DNA of 64,000 nt, taken from assembly GCA_030141605.1 (NCBI GenBank), contig JAQGDQ010000091.1, positions 310,001 to 374,000 of the forward strand. The letters run 5' to 3'. The number at the start of each line of letters is the position of its first letter. The stretch's first letter is position 1. The notes under the pieces are model-generated. The model made no database searches. It was not told the origin of the DNA and worked only from the letters and a program-made list of their open reading frames with translations. Shown piece by piece: positions 46,983 to 57,490 of this stretch. Position numbers and translations under genes: made by a program. This stretch comes from Tubiluchus corallicola. Its lineage: Eukaryota; Priapulida; Priapulimorpha; Priapulimorphida; Tubiluchidae.

Positions 46983-48999
46983 ATAAATTTATTGGAATAA
47001 AAACGAGCTTTGTACTTACCGAGTTCAAACTACCAGTTTTCTATATTTTGATTTTAGCTTTAGTGCTAAATGTCAAAAAGCACTTGAGGTTAATTTTGAC
47101 GACAATGAAACAAATAAAAAAATGTGATTTCTGCTACCATTAATATGCGCAAAATTCTTCTCCAACTTGTCTTATTAGATACGCACAAGCAACATGCACG
47201 TTTTATGAAAGTTGCAAGTATGAAATTATATCACGTACTTTGCATCCGCATGCTCGACTTTGTACCACTTTCGAAATCTGTTAAGTTTTGTGTTCTTAGC
47301 TAAGTCTTATGGCAGCTGTCTTTTCAAAGTGAAGTACTTGTTTATGCGGTTGTGTTTTTCAAAGTATTTTGGTTCAAAAGATTTATTTTTGCTTGCACGT
47401 GCATACTTAAACAGTAATTCTGGATAATGAAATTGTTGTATCCTAATATATGAATTGCTTATTTTAGGTACATATTATATACACCCACTGTCAATTTAGA
47501 GGTTGAATTATGGCGGTGCTATCATATTTGGTCCATTTTTCTATGACAGCAGATAGTGAAGAGGTAAAATTTGTTGTGAATTTTGACCAGATTAACTAAG
47601 CTGCCATTTTTGTACTGTCTTATCTTTAAAATTGTTGTGATTTGAGACTACTGCATTTTACAGTGATTCGTGTAGTGATGGAAGTGAAGATTATTTTTAA
47701 ATAACTGTACCTGAAATTTTTGTGAAAGCTGTGTTCAATAATAGTTACCTGCAGAATTTTTTTTGTAAATGAATTTGAATGCAATGTTACCATGATTACT
47801 ACAAGGCTGCCTTAGAAGAAGTAATAAATTTAACACAATACTGAAATGTTAATTTTGTTTTCAGCTTTCTGCAAAAGAGTTCTGCAAATCATTGTAATTG
47901 TAGTTTATTCGTTAACTAATTAACAAAAATTCACATATTAGCATTCAGGTTTTCATGTTTAAAATATAGTTTGTATGTTAATAATGAGACTGCTGTTATG
48001 TGAAATATTCCTGGGATTTTGAATTTCCATATTTTGTGCCTGTTACTTGACAAAATCGTTACAAGCTGATATATGAATGAGTATTAAATCATTGCATCAG
48101 TGTCTCTAGAACATGTACGAGCATTAAGTTTAACAGATTAATTTAGCAAAAAGAATGTCTTTTTCACTAATAAAACGTATATTCAGGAATTTTCTTATAA
48201 GTAGAGTGATTGTATTTGTTAGTAGGTATTGTCACTAAAAGCCCACAATTTTTAAATGTGTTACTGCGTGTTATAATTTATTTCATTCAATTTTTTCAGA
48301 CATGAAGTAATTGAAATTTTGCCAACTATGTAACTCTGAGAATGTGTTTAGGTAAATGCTTACAAAACCTCATTAAAAAATTGAATTTAGAGCTGTAATA
48401 TATTTGTAATAATTATTACTTTCATACAGGGTTTGTATTTTTGTATCTCTATATCTTTATAATATACGTTGGTCCGTTGTCAGTTTTTTACATCGTTGTT
48501 AAACTAATCACCTTCCTATATTAGGTTATATTGCAGCTTATGTAGCTTAAGTTTATTATTTTGCATTTGCTGAATTTCACATTTGTATGTTCAGCTTTTT
48601 TGTGTAACACTAATAATAAAATTATGTTGCCTCTACTGTAAAGTGTAAATTTTTGCAATTAATAAAACAAATTACTTTATTTTGACAAAGTTATTGTCGA
48701 AATTATTCTTTGTAAGTAATACTGTGCTTTAAGGTGTTGATACAGTATTTTGTGTATTTGCTCTATTGATTTAACAACTATACCTTATTGTATTTGTAGT
48801 ATGTCTAGGCGGTACCATGTAATTAGCTGTGCTCTTTAGGTTGCATACCCGTTTAAAATTAATAGCTAATTTTGGGACACTGTGTTAAAATTTGTAGCTA
48901 AGGTATTTGTACATAGTGAACTTGATACTTTTGAAAATAGTTTATATGTCTACAATGTATAAAGTTTTGAATTTTGTAATAAACAATGTTGTTTATAAA
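46983..48999 (+). other. NCKAP5-like 3' UTR
   Basis: About 2 kb of AT-rich sequence without coding frames follows the stop. AATAAA hexamers occur at 47823, 48169, 48615, 48661 and 48978. The last one, followed about 20 bases on by GTGCCTAATGGT, is the most likely main cleavage position. The earlier ones could give shorter 3' UTRs. Confidence 0.7.
48978..48983 (+). promoter_or_regulatory. Probable distal poly(A) signal of NCKAP5-like gene
   Basis: A canonical AATAAA near the end of the AT-rich 3' UTR. No recognisable exon lies downstream on the plus strand. Confidence 0.55.
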
Positions 49000-49679
49000 C
49001 ATTTTTGTGCCTAATGGTTATATTTGCAAAATTTGGGAAATGGGATAGCAAATGTTTGCGCTCCAAAAAATTGGTCATTAGAAATGAAATGTAGCCCCAA
49101 AGATCAGCTTTACAAAAAATGTAAATTGGAAAGTGGAAGATTCATTGCTCTGAAATAACAGCTGTATAATCGCAATGTTAAACAAAGTAACTAAATAGTG
49201 ACAATATTAAAACAGTTTAGGGTAACTTCCTTGCTCTTCAATAAAAACTTATAGAACTCTTAGAAGAAAACTTTATAAATTGAATTGAATTGAAGCACAA
49301 AACTCTATAGGGCACACAGATATTTTCTGCAAATTATCATTTTGCCTTGGAGGACTACCTACGAAGATGTAGTGGGTAGAAGTTAGTCTTAAGAATTAAT
49401 TATGTTTTCACAGAAATCTAGGCAGTGGGGTGGAAAAATTAATCTCAAAAAACGTTTTAACCTCGGCTTTTACAGTGCCACCATCCTTACTAACTTGGTA
49501 GACCATAATTCTCTTCACTTCACTTATAAATTCGTCACTAGATGGCGAAACGTCATTAAAAACAGCCAGCCGCAGCACTATAATTATTAGATCAACCAAA
49601 TGTTTAGATTTTGCTTCAGGACTATTTTCTAAAAAGTATTAGTGGCTAATTAATTATCAAACGCATTATCATGATACGT
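49000..49679. other. Repeat-derived intergenic sequence
   Basis: No gene. The minus-strand frame at 49408-49599 reads through a TGACGTTTCGCC...AAGTGAAGTGAAG arrangement of the kind often left by Penelope-type retroelements in invertebrate genomes. This assignment is a guess from pattern. Confidence 0.35.
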
Positions 49680-49935
49680 TTATGGTTTTAATATAAAATA
49701 AAATATTATAATTCGAAATAAAATATTATAGTGGTTTTGGTGAGAAGAAATGCTAATTTATTGCTTGGAACCAAACTGCGATTTTCTTGAATTCGTTGTT
49801 ACACAAATTTGTGTCGAATACTATACTATTATTTTGCTATATTGCTAGAAATACATGATATAATTTGCACTTGCAAATTAAGAAAAGTGCCAATAGTGGT
49901 GACAAGGTGGAACCCTAAGGAACTTGACGCAGCAT
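49680..49935 (-). mobile_element. LINE reverse transcriptase relic
   Basis: The minus strand shows the RT signature LRQVP-stop-GSTLSPLL (about 49890-49930), corresponding to VPQGSxLGPLLF with the Gln codon changed to a stop. Further on, NNEFKKIAVWFQA (about 49770-49805) corresponds to the ELKKIxxWFxANKL thumb block. The catalytic FADD box between them has been lost. It looks like the same broad type of non-LTR element as at 4.06-5.41 kb. AAATAAAATATTATA is duplicated at 49696-49710 and 49716-49730. Confidence 0.7.
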
Positions 49936-50073
49936 GATATTTTACATGATATATTAATTAGTGGTAAACAGTTTTTTTACTACTTTGGAAACAACTTGAG
50001 CCCAACTACGACATGAACTATGGTTATTAATATCTGCCCTTTTAACTACAAACCAAGGTATAATGATTGTTAA

Positions 50074-50099
50074 GAACGCGTCCGCGAGAAAACCATGCA
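50074..50099 (+). repeat. Left terminal inverted repeat
   Basis: A 26-bp terminus immediately inside the left TTAA. It differs from the right terminus at three positions only. Confidence 0.8.
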
Positions 50100-52677
50100 A
50101 AATCGAAAAATTCCGGCACAAGGTTAGGTAAACCGATTCAGACCAAAGTTCGAGTAAGAGGTCTACTAGTCACTAGTATTCACTATGTGAATCCGCTTGG
50201 CCCAACTCCTCATAGTAGCAGAGTTACGGCATAGACCGATTTTCATGAAAAAATGCCTATTCTCTATTTTTTACTCATATTTGAAGGATTAGTCATGCAG
50301 CAACTACTGAGTTTGAATAGCTCTGACTCTGCACAGTATTGGATCTTGTTATCTTCTCCAAAATGACTTTTCGACTTTTGTCCCAAACCCCCCTCTTTCG
50401 GTTCGGGGGTCTTTAAGCTCGCATTACGCACAAGATGCAAATACTCAGTCATTTCAAAGTCTTATATCTCACCCACTGCGGGGGCGGGGACAAAAATATC
50501 GATATGTATGTGAATAGAGCATCCCATCCCACTATGCTGTAGTGACAATTTCGATGGAGCGAATTTCCACCCTATTGTAAAAGACCCCTGAAAGAGGCAT
50601 ATATCAGGGTGAAAATATAGGTTCATTGTTTAAACTACCGACAGGATTGGACTCCATCATTCAAGATGGCGGCCACTGCTGAACTAAAATGTTCGTTTTC
50701 TGGGCTGTTTAGCAGCGTTAAATGCGGCATTCTGACTAGTTATCCGTACGAAATGAATATTGTGAATCTATTAGCCTGTACTAAAGACACTGGACCGCAT
50801 TTAGAGCGCTTGCATCTTCAAAAAAATGAAATATCTACGGAATGGAAATTGCTTCTTGCAAGGACTGGAAAATGTTTTATGTACTGTTCATTTTCTATGC
50901 TTTGTAAATGTTATGTACAGGTTATTACCTAGTTATTACTCATTGTCTTACATAGGCGTACAAGCCAGGACACAAAGAAAATTGCCCTAAATCTGAGCGA
51001 ATGCCCAAAAAATATGGGACAGACTTGATATCATTTGTCCGGTGATTTTTTGACTGTAAAACATCGAAAATATTTGTGCCATTGGCGCAGTCATTCAATC
51101 ACACTATTAATATTTTTTGTCAGAAGTATCGATTTTGTGCCACAAATACATTTTAGGCGAAGAAAAATTTTCTGAGCTAAATATCACCGCCATCCCCCTA
51201 GAAGCGGCCCATACGCTCATATTGTCTCATGTTTAGACTATAAAATTTTCATTTTATCACTTTCCCCATGACATATTTGTCTATATTTCTGTATCTATCT
51301 TCTAGTGATAATCTACCTGCATCGATAATTCTTTCTCTATTATTTAGATATTATGGTTTTGATTACTTGTACTACTCTTCAGTGATAGGATTATGCTGCT
51401 ACAATGGAAACAGTATTTTGGACTTAGAGAAATTAATTCTGCCTGAGTTTTGTAGTTTTTTCATTTTTTTGTACTGTAATTCATAATCTTCTATGTATAG
51501 CCATGAAGCTTATTCATATAAAAGTATAAAAAATGAACGGATGTATAAAAATGAACGGATTTCTAATTCATATGTATATACCAAGTGTTGTCAGATTCTT
51601 TCGCTAGCAATGACTCTCAATCTTAACAATCGGTACTTCTTTCTATTAGAGGGCTTATTGTTTAGTCTTTCCTGGTATCCATTAGCGATTCAGTGTGTAG
51701 AGAATGCCCTGAATCAGGGTCGGACTCGGTACTAGGGGCATGCATGATGTCCTGTCCTGAAATCCATCAGAAGAGGCAATTATTCATATTTGTAGTCATA
51801 TAAAAATTCCGACATAACTAAACCAATTTAAGATGAAATTCGCAAATTTCTAGCAATTTCCATGGCAAAGGAATCTATTGCTACTAGGAAATGAGAGCAC
51901 TAGTCACAGAAAATGCAGGTTAAACGTGGCTAAATGTCTACTGTCATATACGACCTGAGCCAAGTATGTCTACTTTTTACACATGGACGGAATTACTATG
52001 GAAAGTAAAAGAAGTGTGTTGATATGGCAATTTTTTCTAACAGTGCCCCTTTTATATAATGTCATTCATGATATTATCTCAGCTCGTGCGTTTTCATTAA
52101 ATTTAGAATACAGATCTGTCACTTATAATCCAGCATATAGATATTGAAAAACTACAAAAAAGGCGAATTTTGCTGATTTTTGTGAAATTTTAAAGTGCCT
52201 GTACTAAATACTGAAATAGGCTTCAGCGAATTTTCTTTTTTATATTATTAGTGAGGATGATGGTTAACACATACATGAAAACAAGAAGTTCTGTAGTCCC
52301 GCAGTGGGCGAGTTATGAGCCTTACAACTTAACCTCTCCCTGGACTCTTAACAAAGAGCCGAATTTGAAAAATCCCGTTCTCTGATACTATTAATAGTAT
52401 GTCAGAAAAAGTTAGGATATCAGAAGACAATGTGTGGGTCTATGTACCAGCCAACTTACATCGACCCATCTATAACAGTTTCCACAGGAGAAAAAGTTAA
52501 AATAACACCCCAAAATAGCGATTTTTTGCCTCTTTTGAGGTCAATTTCTTGATGTGGTCATTTCTCTGCTAATAGTAGCTCGATCGATCTGATATCTTGG
52601 TTACATGGTTTTGGGGGGTCGCCCTTCATGTTAGAAAAAATGATACAAATTCGTCACCCCCCCCCCGTGCCACCCTC

Positions 52678-52703
52678 TGCATGGTGCTCTCGCGGACTCG
52701 TTC
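52678..52703 (-). repeat. Right terminal inverted repeat
   Basis: The reverse complement of the left terminus, immediately inside the right TTAA (23 of 26 bases identical). A run of C lies just inside it (about 52656-52666). Confidence 0.8.
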
Positions 52704-52707
52704 TTAA

Positions 52708-54560
52708 GCTGTCAAGCCACGATTCTCGTTATCAATAAAGCCCATTACTCCGTTATAACCGGTTCGTTAAATTACTACACACATCGCAGTAATACATAAT
52801 ACAGTATTATTATGATACGACTCGCAATTAGCGTTATAATGTCGAAAAAAATTTGAGCCATATAGCTGTAGGTGTCTGGATTATAAGGGAAACAAGCATA
52901 TCCATATGACATATGACTGCATTTCCATTGTCTAGCTTACTGGAAAACTAGAAGGTGCACAGCTTTGCAATAGTTACTCTATCCGGAAGTACTTACATGG
53001 AAGACGAGTTATGAAGATGTAGCAGGGATCCAGATTACGTCCACTCCGCTAAGAGTCTTAATCCAAGATGATTCTTCTGAGCCATATTGCCGCCTCAATT
53101 TCTCGTCTGAGGATCTGAAGCTCGTGGTTATAACGGAAGCCAAGTCAGATTACCAACGTCTTAACAGAAGCGTTAATCTGCCTGTCTCCTTTAGCGCCTG
53201 CGTGTCCCGACAAAACTGATTAAAGGAGTAGAAAATTTCCAAACTATTTCCCTTTTTAAGGTTACGAACCAAGGCGTTGATACTTGATTTCAATTAAGAC
53301 CAAACGGTCCAGGAGAATTTTCTCAGTAAAGCTGATGCTACGAAAGAAGTTTTTGTATCAGTACTAAACACTTAGATTTAGCGTCAGTATTAAATACTTA
53401 GCGTGGGCGCTGAAGCAGCAGATGCTAAACTAATTGACCGACGAACAACAAAATGAGCGACTAATCAACAGAAGATTAACGACGACCGACCAACCAATCC
53501 ACTAAAGAACAAACGAACCTACAAACCACTCAACAAACAATCAATCAAACAACCAAACAAATAAACAAATAAGCAAGCAAGAAAACAAACAAAAAACAAC
53601 CAACACATCAACAACAAAGTAAGATATCAACACCATGTATTACCTTCTAGAAAAAAGTGATTGATAGCTAGCGCAAATAAATGTACCTGCTGTGTTTTTC
53701 CTACAAGTAATTAGGAGTTGCAAATATTTTGGCTTCCCTTCCGTATTTGCATAATAAGTTGTACTTTGGTGCACAGTCCGTGATTTAGCCACTCAATTCA
53801 AACAACAGGGTGATGCCATAAAAAGGCTGATGATGATGACGATGATGAGGAAGGGGAGGGGAGGAGGAGGAGGAGGAGGAGGATAACAACGTTGACGGCA
53901 ACAGCAGCGATGACAATTACCATAGTGATGGCAAGCCGTGACAATAACATTGACAAAATAGTAATATTCACAGTACAAACTTATCTCTATGCGGCCTATG
54001 GGCCATGTTGCACCACGTCTATGGGATAATTAAAAGAGCGTTAAATTTTGTGATCCTAAATTTCACGCGCGCAGCCATTTTAGAATTGTCAGTTTCATTT
54101 TTCATAGTAGCTGTATGGAGCTTATTAAAAGTATATCGTTTGCTGTGTTATATGACTCCCTTTACTCCACTGGTTATGGTTTTTACTATCCCCAGTAGAC
54201 TGATTAGCTGTCCATTGCAAAATAGTTTCTACTCGTATTTCATCTTCAAATCCTTCTCAGGGAAACAAACTGGTGGTAATGATGGTCTAGTCACTAGTAA
54301 GGGATTAGCGGATTAAGGGAGCTTGCGGTGGATTTGGCGCAATTTGTGTCTAGTTGTTATCTAGAATTATTGAATAATTAAGAAACATCACTGCCATGAG
54401 TATTAATTTGTATTATTATGTGAATCAAATATCAATCACAACATGTCGATATTTAGAAAATTGCAAGCGGTTGAACTTCATGCAATCATTGCATTTTTTT
54501 CAGCAAAAATTACAGCCCTACTACCTGCAAGACTCCATAGTCCATTTATAAATAAATCAC
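52708..54560. other. Intergenic sequence with simple repeats
   Basis: No gene. It contains CAAA-rich degenerate tetranucleotide sequence at about 53511-53610 and a GAT/GGA tract at 53826-53884. A 103-codon open frame at 54005-54316 has no recognisable domain and is not called. Confidence 0.6.
53826..53884 (+). repeat. (GAT)n-(GGA)n compound microsatellite
   Basis: Purine-rich trinucleotide tract: about six GAT-like units, then AGGGGAGGGG, then uninterrupted (AGG)n. It produces a polyproline artefact frame on the minus strand. Confidence 0.95.
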
Positions 54561-54826
<266 letters not shown>

Positions 54827-54950
54827 ATCTGAACAACCAACTAAAAAGATGTTGAGTTACATTTTCTATATCGTGATAGTCTACTTTATAGATATTCTAC
54901 CTATATGACAATATAACACAATTTACAAAAATTATTGTAATAGCGGTGAC

Positions 54951-55066
54951 AAACAAGAACAACAACAACAACCGCTACCACCATCGCCACTGCAGCAGCA
55001 GCAGCACCAACGACAATAACAGCAACACCAGCAACAGCAACAACAATAACAAAAATAACAGCGACG

Positions 55067-55097
<31 letters not shown>
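54951..55097 (+). repeat. (CAA/CAG)n-rich tract
   Basis: Interrupted CAA, CAG and AAT trinucleotides with a final uninterrupted (CAA)n at about 55066-55096. Low complexity, not coding. Confidence 0.93.
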
Positions 55098-57239
55098 AAT
55101 TACTTTGTTGGTCGAATCGGAATCAGTTTTTTTGGTCATTTTGAACGACACCACAAACGATTTTTGATTAAACTTAGTTTAATTTTCTTATCCCATTTCT
55201 CAACACGCGAATAGCCCCCATTTTATTAAACATACTATTGTCTGTTAACTTGTGTTTTTAGTGTGTGTTTGTTTTATGCTTTTTGTGAATTTTTTGGCAT
55301 TATCATTTCAGCTTTCAACACAAAGTGCTTCATCTTTTGACACACATTAATTCTTAATTATAAGAATAGTGACAATGAGTAAAAAGTCCCACAATTAAAT
55401 TTTAGTTTCTGTCGCATGCTCTGTTCAGTGACTGTGGCAAGTGATTTTATACTTCTGTGTAGCTCCGCTTTAGTTCCCTTTCCATGAGCTTGTGTCCTTT
55501 TTAGTGTGTTATCCTTTTTAGGTGTTAATAGTGTAAACAAGAAACTCCCAAAAATCAGTTCAGTAGTGCTTGTAATTTTTTCTCTTTTTCGTCCTTTTTT
55601 GTTCACCCGAAAAAGAATTACTGGTAGTTCAAAACTTGTGCCCTTTCTTTCTTTTTACATTTTTACCGTGTGATTTTTTTATTTGTTGCTTTGTGTTGTA
55701 GTAAGTGAATTTTGAATTGTTTTCATATTGTACATGTATGTAGCAGCTAATGCTGAACTATATGCAAGGTAGTGTTTTTTATTGTAATGTATTGAAATTG
55801 TTTATTTATTAGTTTCATGTTTTATGATCACACCCTATAATTAAGAAGTAAGCATTTCATCTCAAAAGTAAAATCAGATAGAAGCACGAGGTATTTAATA
55901 CCGCTTGCTGCTGATTATAGAAGCCTATAAATACGTAATATAACATTGACATGGATATAGCAATGTTCACTTGTTTCGTAAAGTAGTTGAACACGTCATA
56001 TTGAAAAAAAAACCCAGTAAACTGTGAAGATGATTCTAAAAGCTCCTAGTTAGCTAAAACAAGCACAGACCGAGCTTTTTCACTTAAACAACTCATGTTT
56101 TTCCTGTTTACACAAAACCCCATCTTGTACAAAAAAGGCGTAATTTAATATAAGTGACTTAGTCTCACGTAAACGAACTTGTATCGAGATTGTGAGCAAC
56201 ACATCAACAAATAAAGCTCAGATTGTGTTCCCCTGCACAAACAACATCAGCTTCTTCCAAAACAAGCAAGTATTGAAATACACGCAAGAAGTCTCCTGGG
56301 AAACTTGTCCCTGGTTTATTATGAGATGGAATTCAGTAAGATTTGTGTAACGTGAAAAAGCCAAAATGCCATTTATTATGTATTAGGCATGGGTAAAATT
56401 AAGTTAGAGTATAATTATTGGCGCATTACTTCAGAAGACACTATAAAAGGGGTATATTTTCGTCTTATAGTAAGTTGGTCTATCAGTCAATCGGTCAGTT
56501 ATTTAATCAGCAAGTAAATTAGTCAGCCAACCAATCAGCCAGACAGCAGCCAGTTAGTTAACGATACAGACCGTATGTTAATTAACTCGTTACTGAGACA
56601 GGAATGAGTTTAAAAACACACTTTAAGAGCTAAAAATAAAAACAGAAATTGTAAAATAAAGAATATCACAATTGTTTTATTTTAATAAAATAAAGTTATT
56701 GGAATTAATTATACAACTGTTTTATGTAATATCTTTGGTGTTGGAGTAAGTTTTAATGAAAATATGGTAAATTTTATTTGCACTCTGCAAATTCGTTATT
56801 ACACTAGTATGGCATTTATAATAAAAATTAATAATGCTAATATTTGTTACAAACAATACTAACGAAATGTTATAAAAATACCTAACAAAGCTTCAAATTT
56901 GGAACAAATAGAATATAAACTGCCTGCATCGATGAGTTTATTGCACATTCAGCTAGAATTATCATACTAGGATGAATTATTGCTTCACTTTTGAGTCAAC
57001 GTACACATCGTACAGTAATCTTAATGAACTGATTTCTGTGATTACAAAAAAGAATAAACAGTATTTACATTTTAGCACCGCACTATAACGAAACAATATT
57101 TACACTATAGTAGCACCACCAAGAAAACACAGTCAAGTGGCTACTGTCTTATTTACACCTGCATTCATAAGGCAATTAGCAACAATAACATATAACAATT
57201 AAAGATACAAGCTTCGTGTACTTCGAATGGTATAGGTGT
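55098..57239. other. AT-rich intergenic sequence
   Basis: No gene is recognised between the convergent NCKAP5-like and twist genes. At 56480-56555 there is a degenerate CAGT/CAAT-type simple repeat. An 82-codon minus-strand frame at 55358-55606 has no domain. Confidence 0.6.
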
Positions 57240-57490
57240 AAATGATTTTTATCAATATTTATTTTAAATCTTAAATAAATTATAAAGCAAAGTGGTAAAA
57301 AGTGCCTATACGGATTTCAATCCTCAGTACTCAGGCATTATATAGTCAGAAGAATCGTATGCAAAGTTTACTGCATAATAATCATTTCTCATTCTTCCTT
57401 GTTGTTCACATAACGTGCGTTTTCGTTTTGTCTTCGGTAAAAAAGTTGACAAGGATTTGTTCTATTACTTCATCGGTATATGGTGGAAAC
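57240..57490 (-). other. Probable non-coding second exon of twist (3' UTR)
   Basis: A strong minus-strand acceptor, TTTTTTATTTCAG, ends at 57491. A minus-strand AATAAA lies at 57263-57258, about 230 bases downstream. Together with the GTAAGT donor 30 bases after the twist stop, this gives a two-exon twist transcript whose second exon is untranslated, the arrangement known for vertebrate TWIST1. An open 28-codon frame (FPPYTDEVIEQILVNFF...) ends at a TGA at 57406-57408. It could equally mark the last exon of an unrecognised host gene. Confidence 0.5.
57258..57263 (-). promoter_or_regulatory. Probable poly(A) signal for twist
   Basis: AATAAA on the minus strand, in AT-rich sequence downstream of the candidate terminal exon. 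Confidence 0.45.

Larger units (their letters stand above)
50070..52707. mobile_element. 2.63-kb non-autonomous element with TTAA-flanked inverted termini
   Basis: Terminal inverted repeats GAACGCGTCCGCGAGAAAAC (start of 50074-50099) and the reverse complement of 52678-52703 agree at 23 of 26 positions. Both are flanked by TTAA (50070-50073 and 52704-52707), which looks like a TTAA target-site duplication. Inverted similarity recurs further in. CCCACTGCGGG at 50472-50482 is matched in inverse at 52298-52308, with 7 of the next 10 bases also matching. ATGTATGTG near 50505 and a TTCGaTGgAGC block near 50553 also have inverse counterparts at about 52273 and 52230. The whole behaves as a large imperfect palindrome with arms of perhaps 500 bp. 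No transposase frame is visible inside. TTAA targeting is known for piggyBac and Kolobok superfamilies. The termini are not the classical piggyBac CCC type. Confidence 0.72.

Noticed and set aside
46982-46987. AATAAA overlapping the NCKAP5-like stop codon as poly(A) signal
   Set aside because: It would leave essentially no 3' UTR. Several better-placed hexamers lie 0.8-2 kb downstream.
50666-50932. 88-codon frame inside the TTAA element as a transposase
   Set aside because: No DDE/DDD motif, zinc finger or DNA-binding domain visible, and too short.
53793-53978. Polyproline minus-strand frame
   Set aside because: Artefact of the (GGA)n tract.
55358-55606. 82-codon minus-strand frame with charged residues
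   Set aside because: No domain, no convincing flanking splice sites, ordinary AT-rich context.
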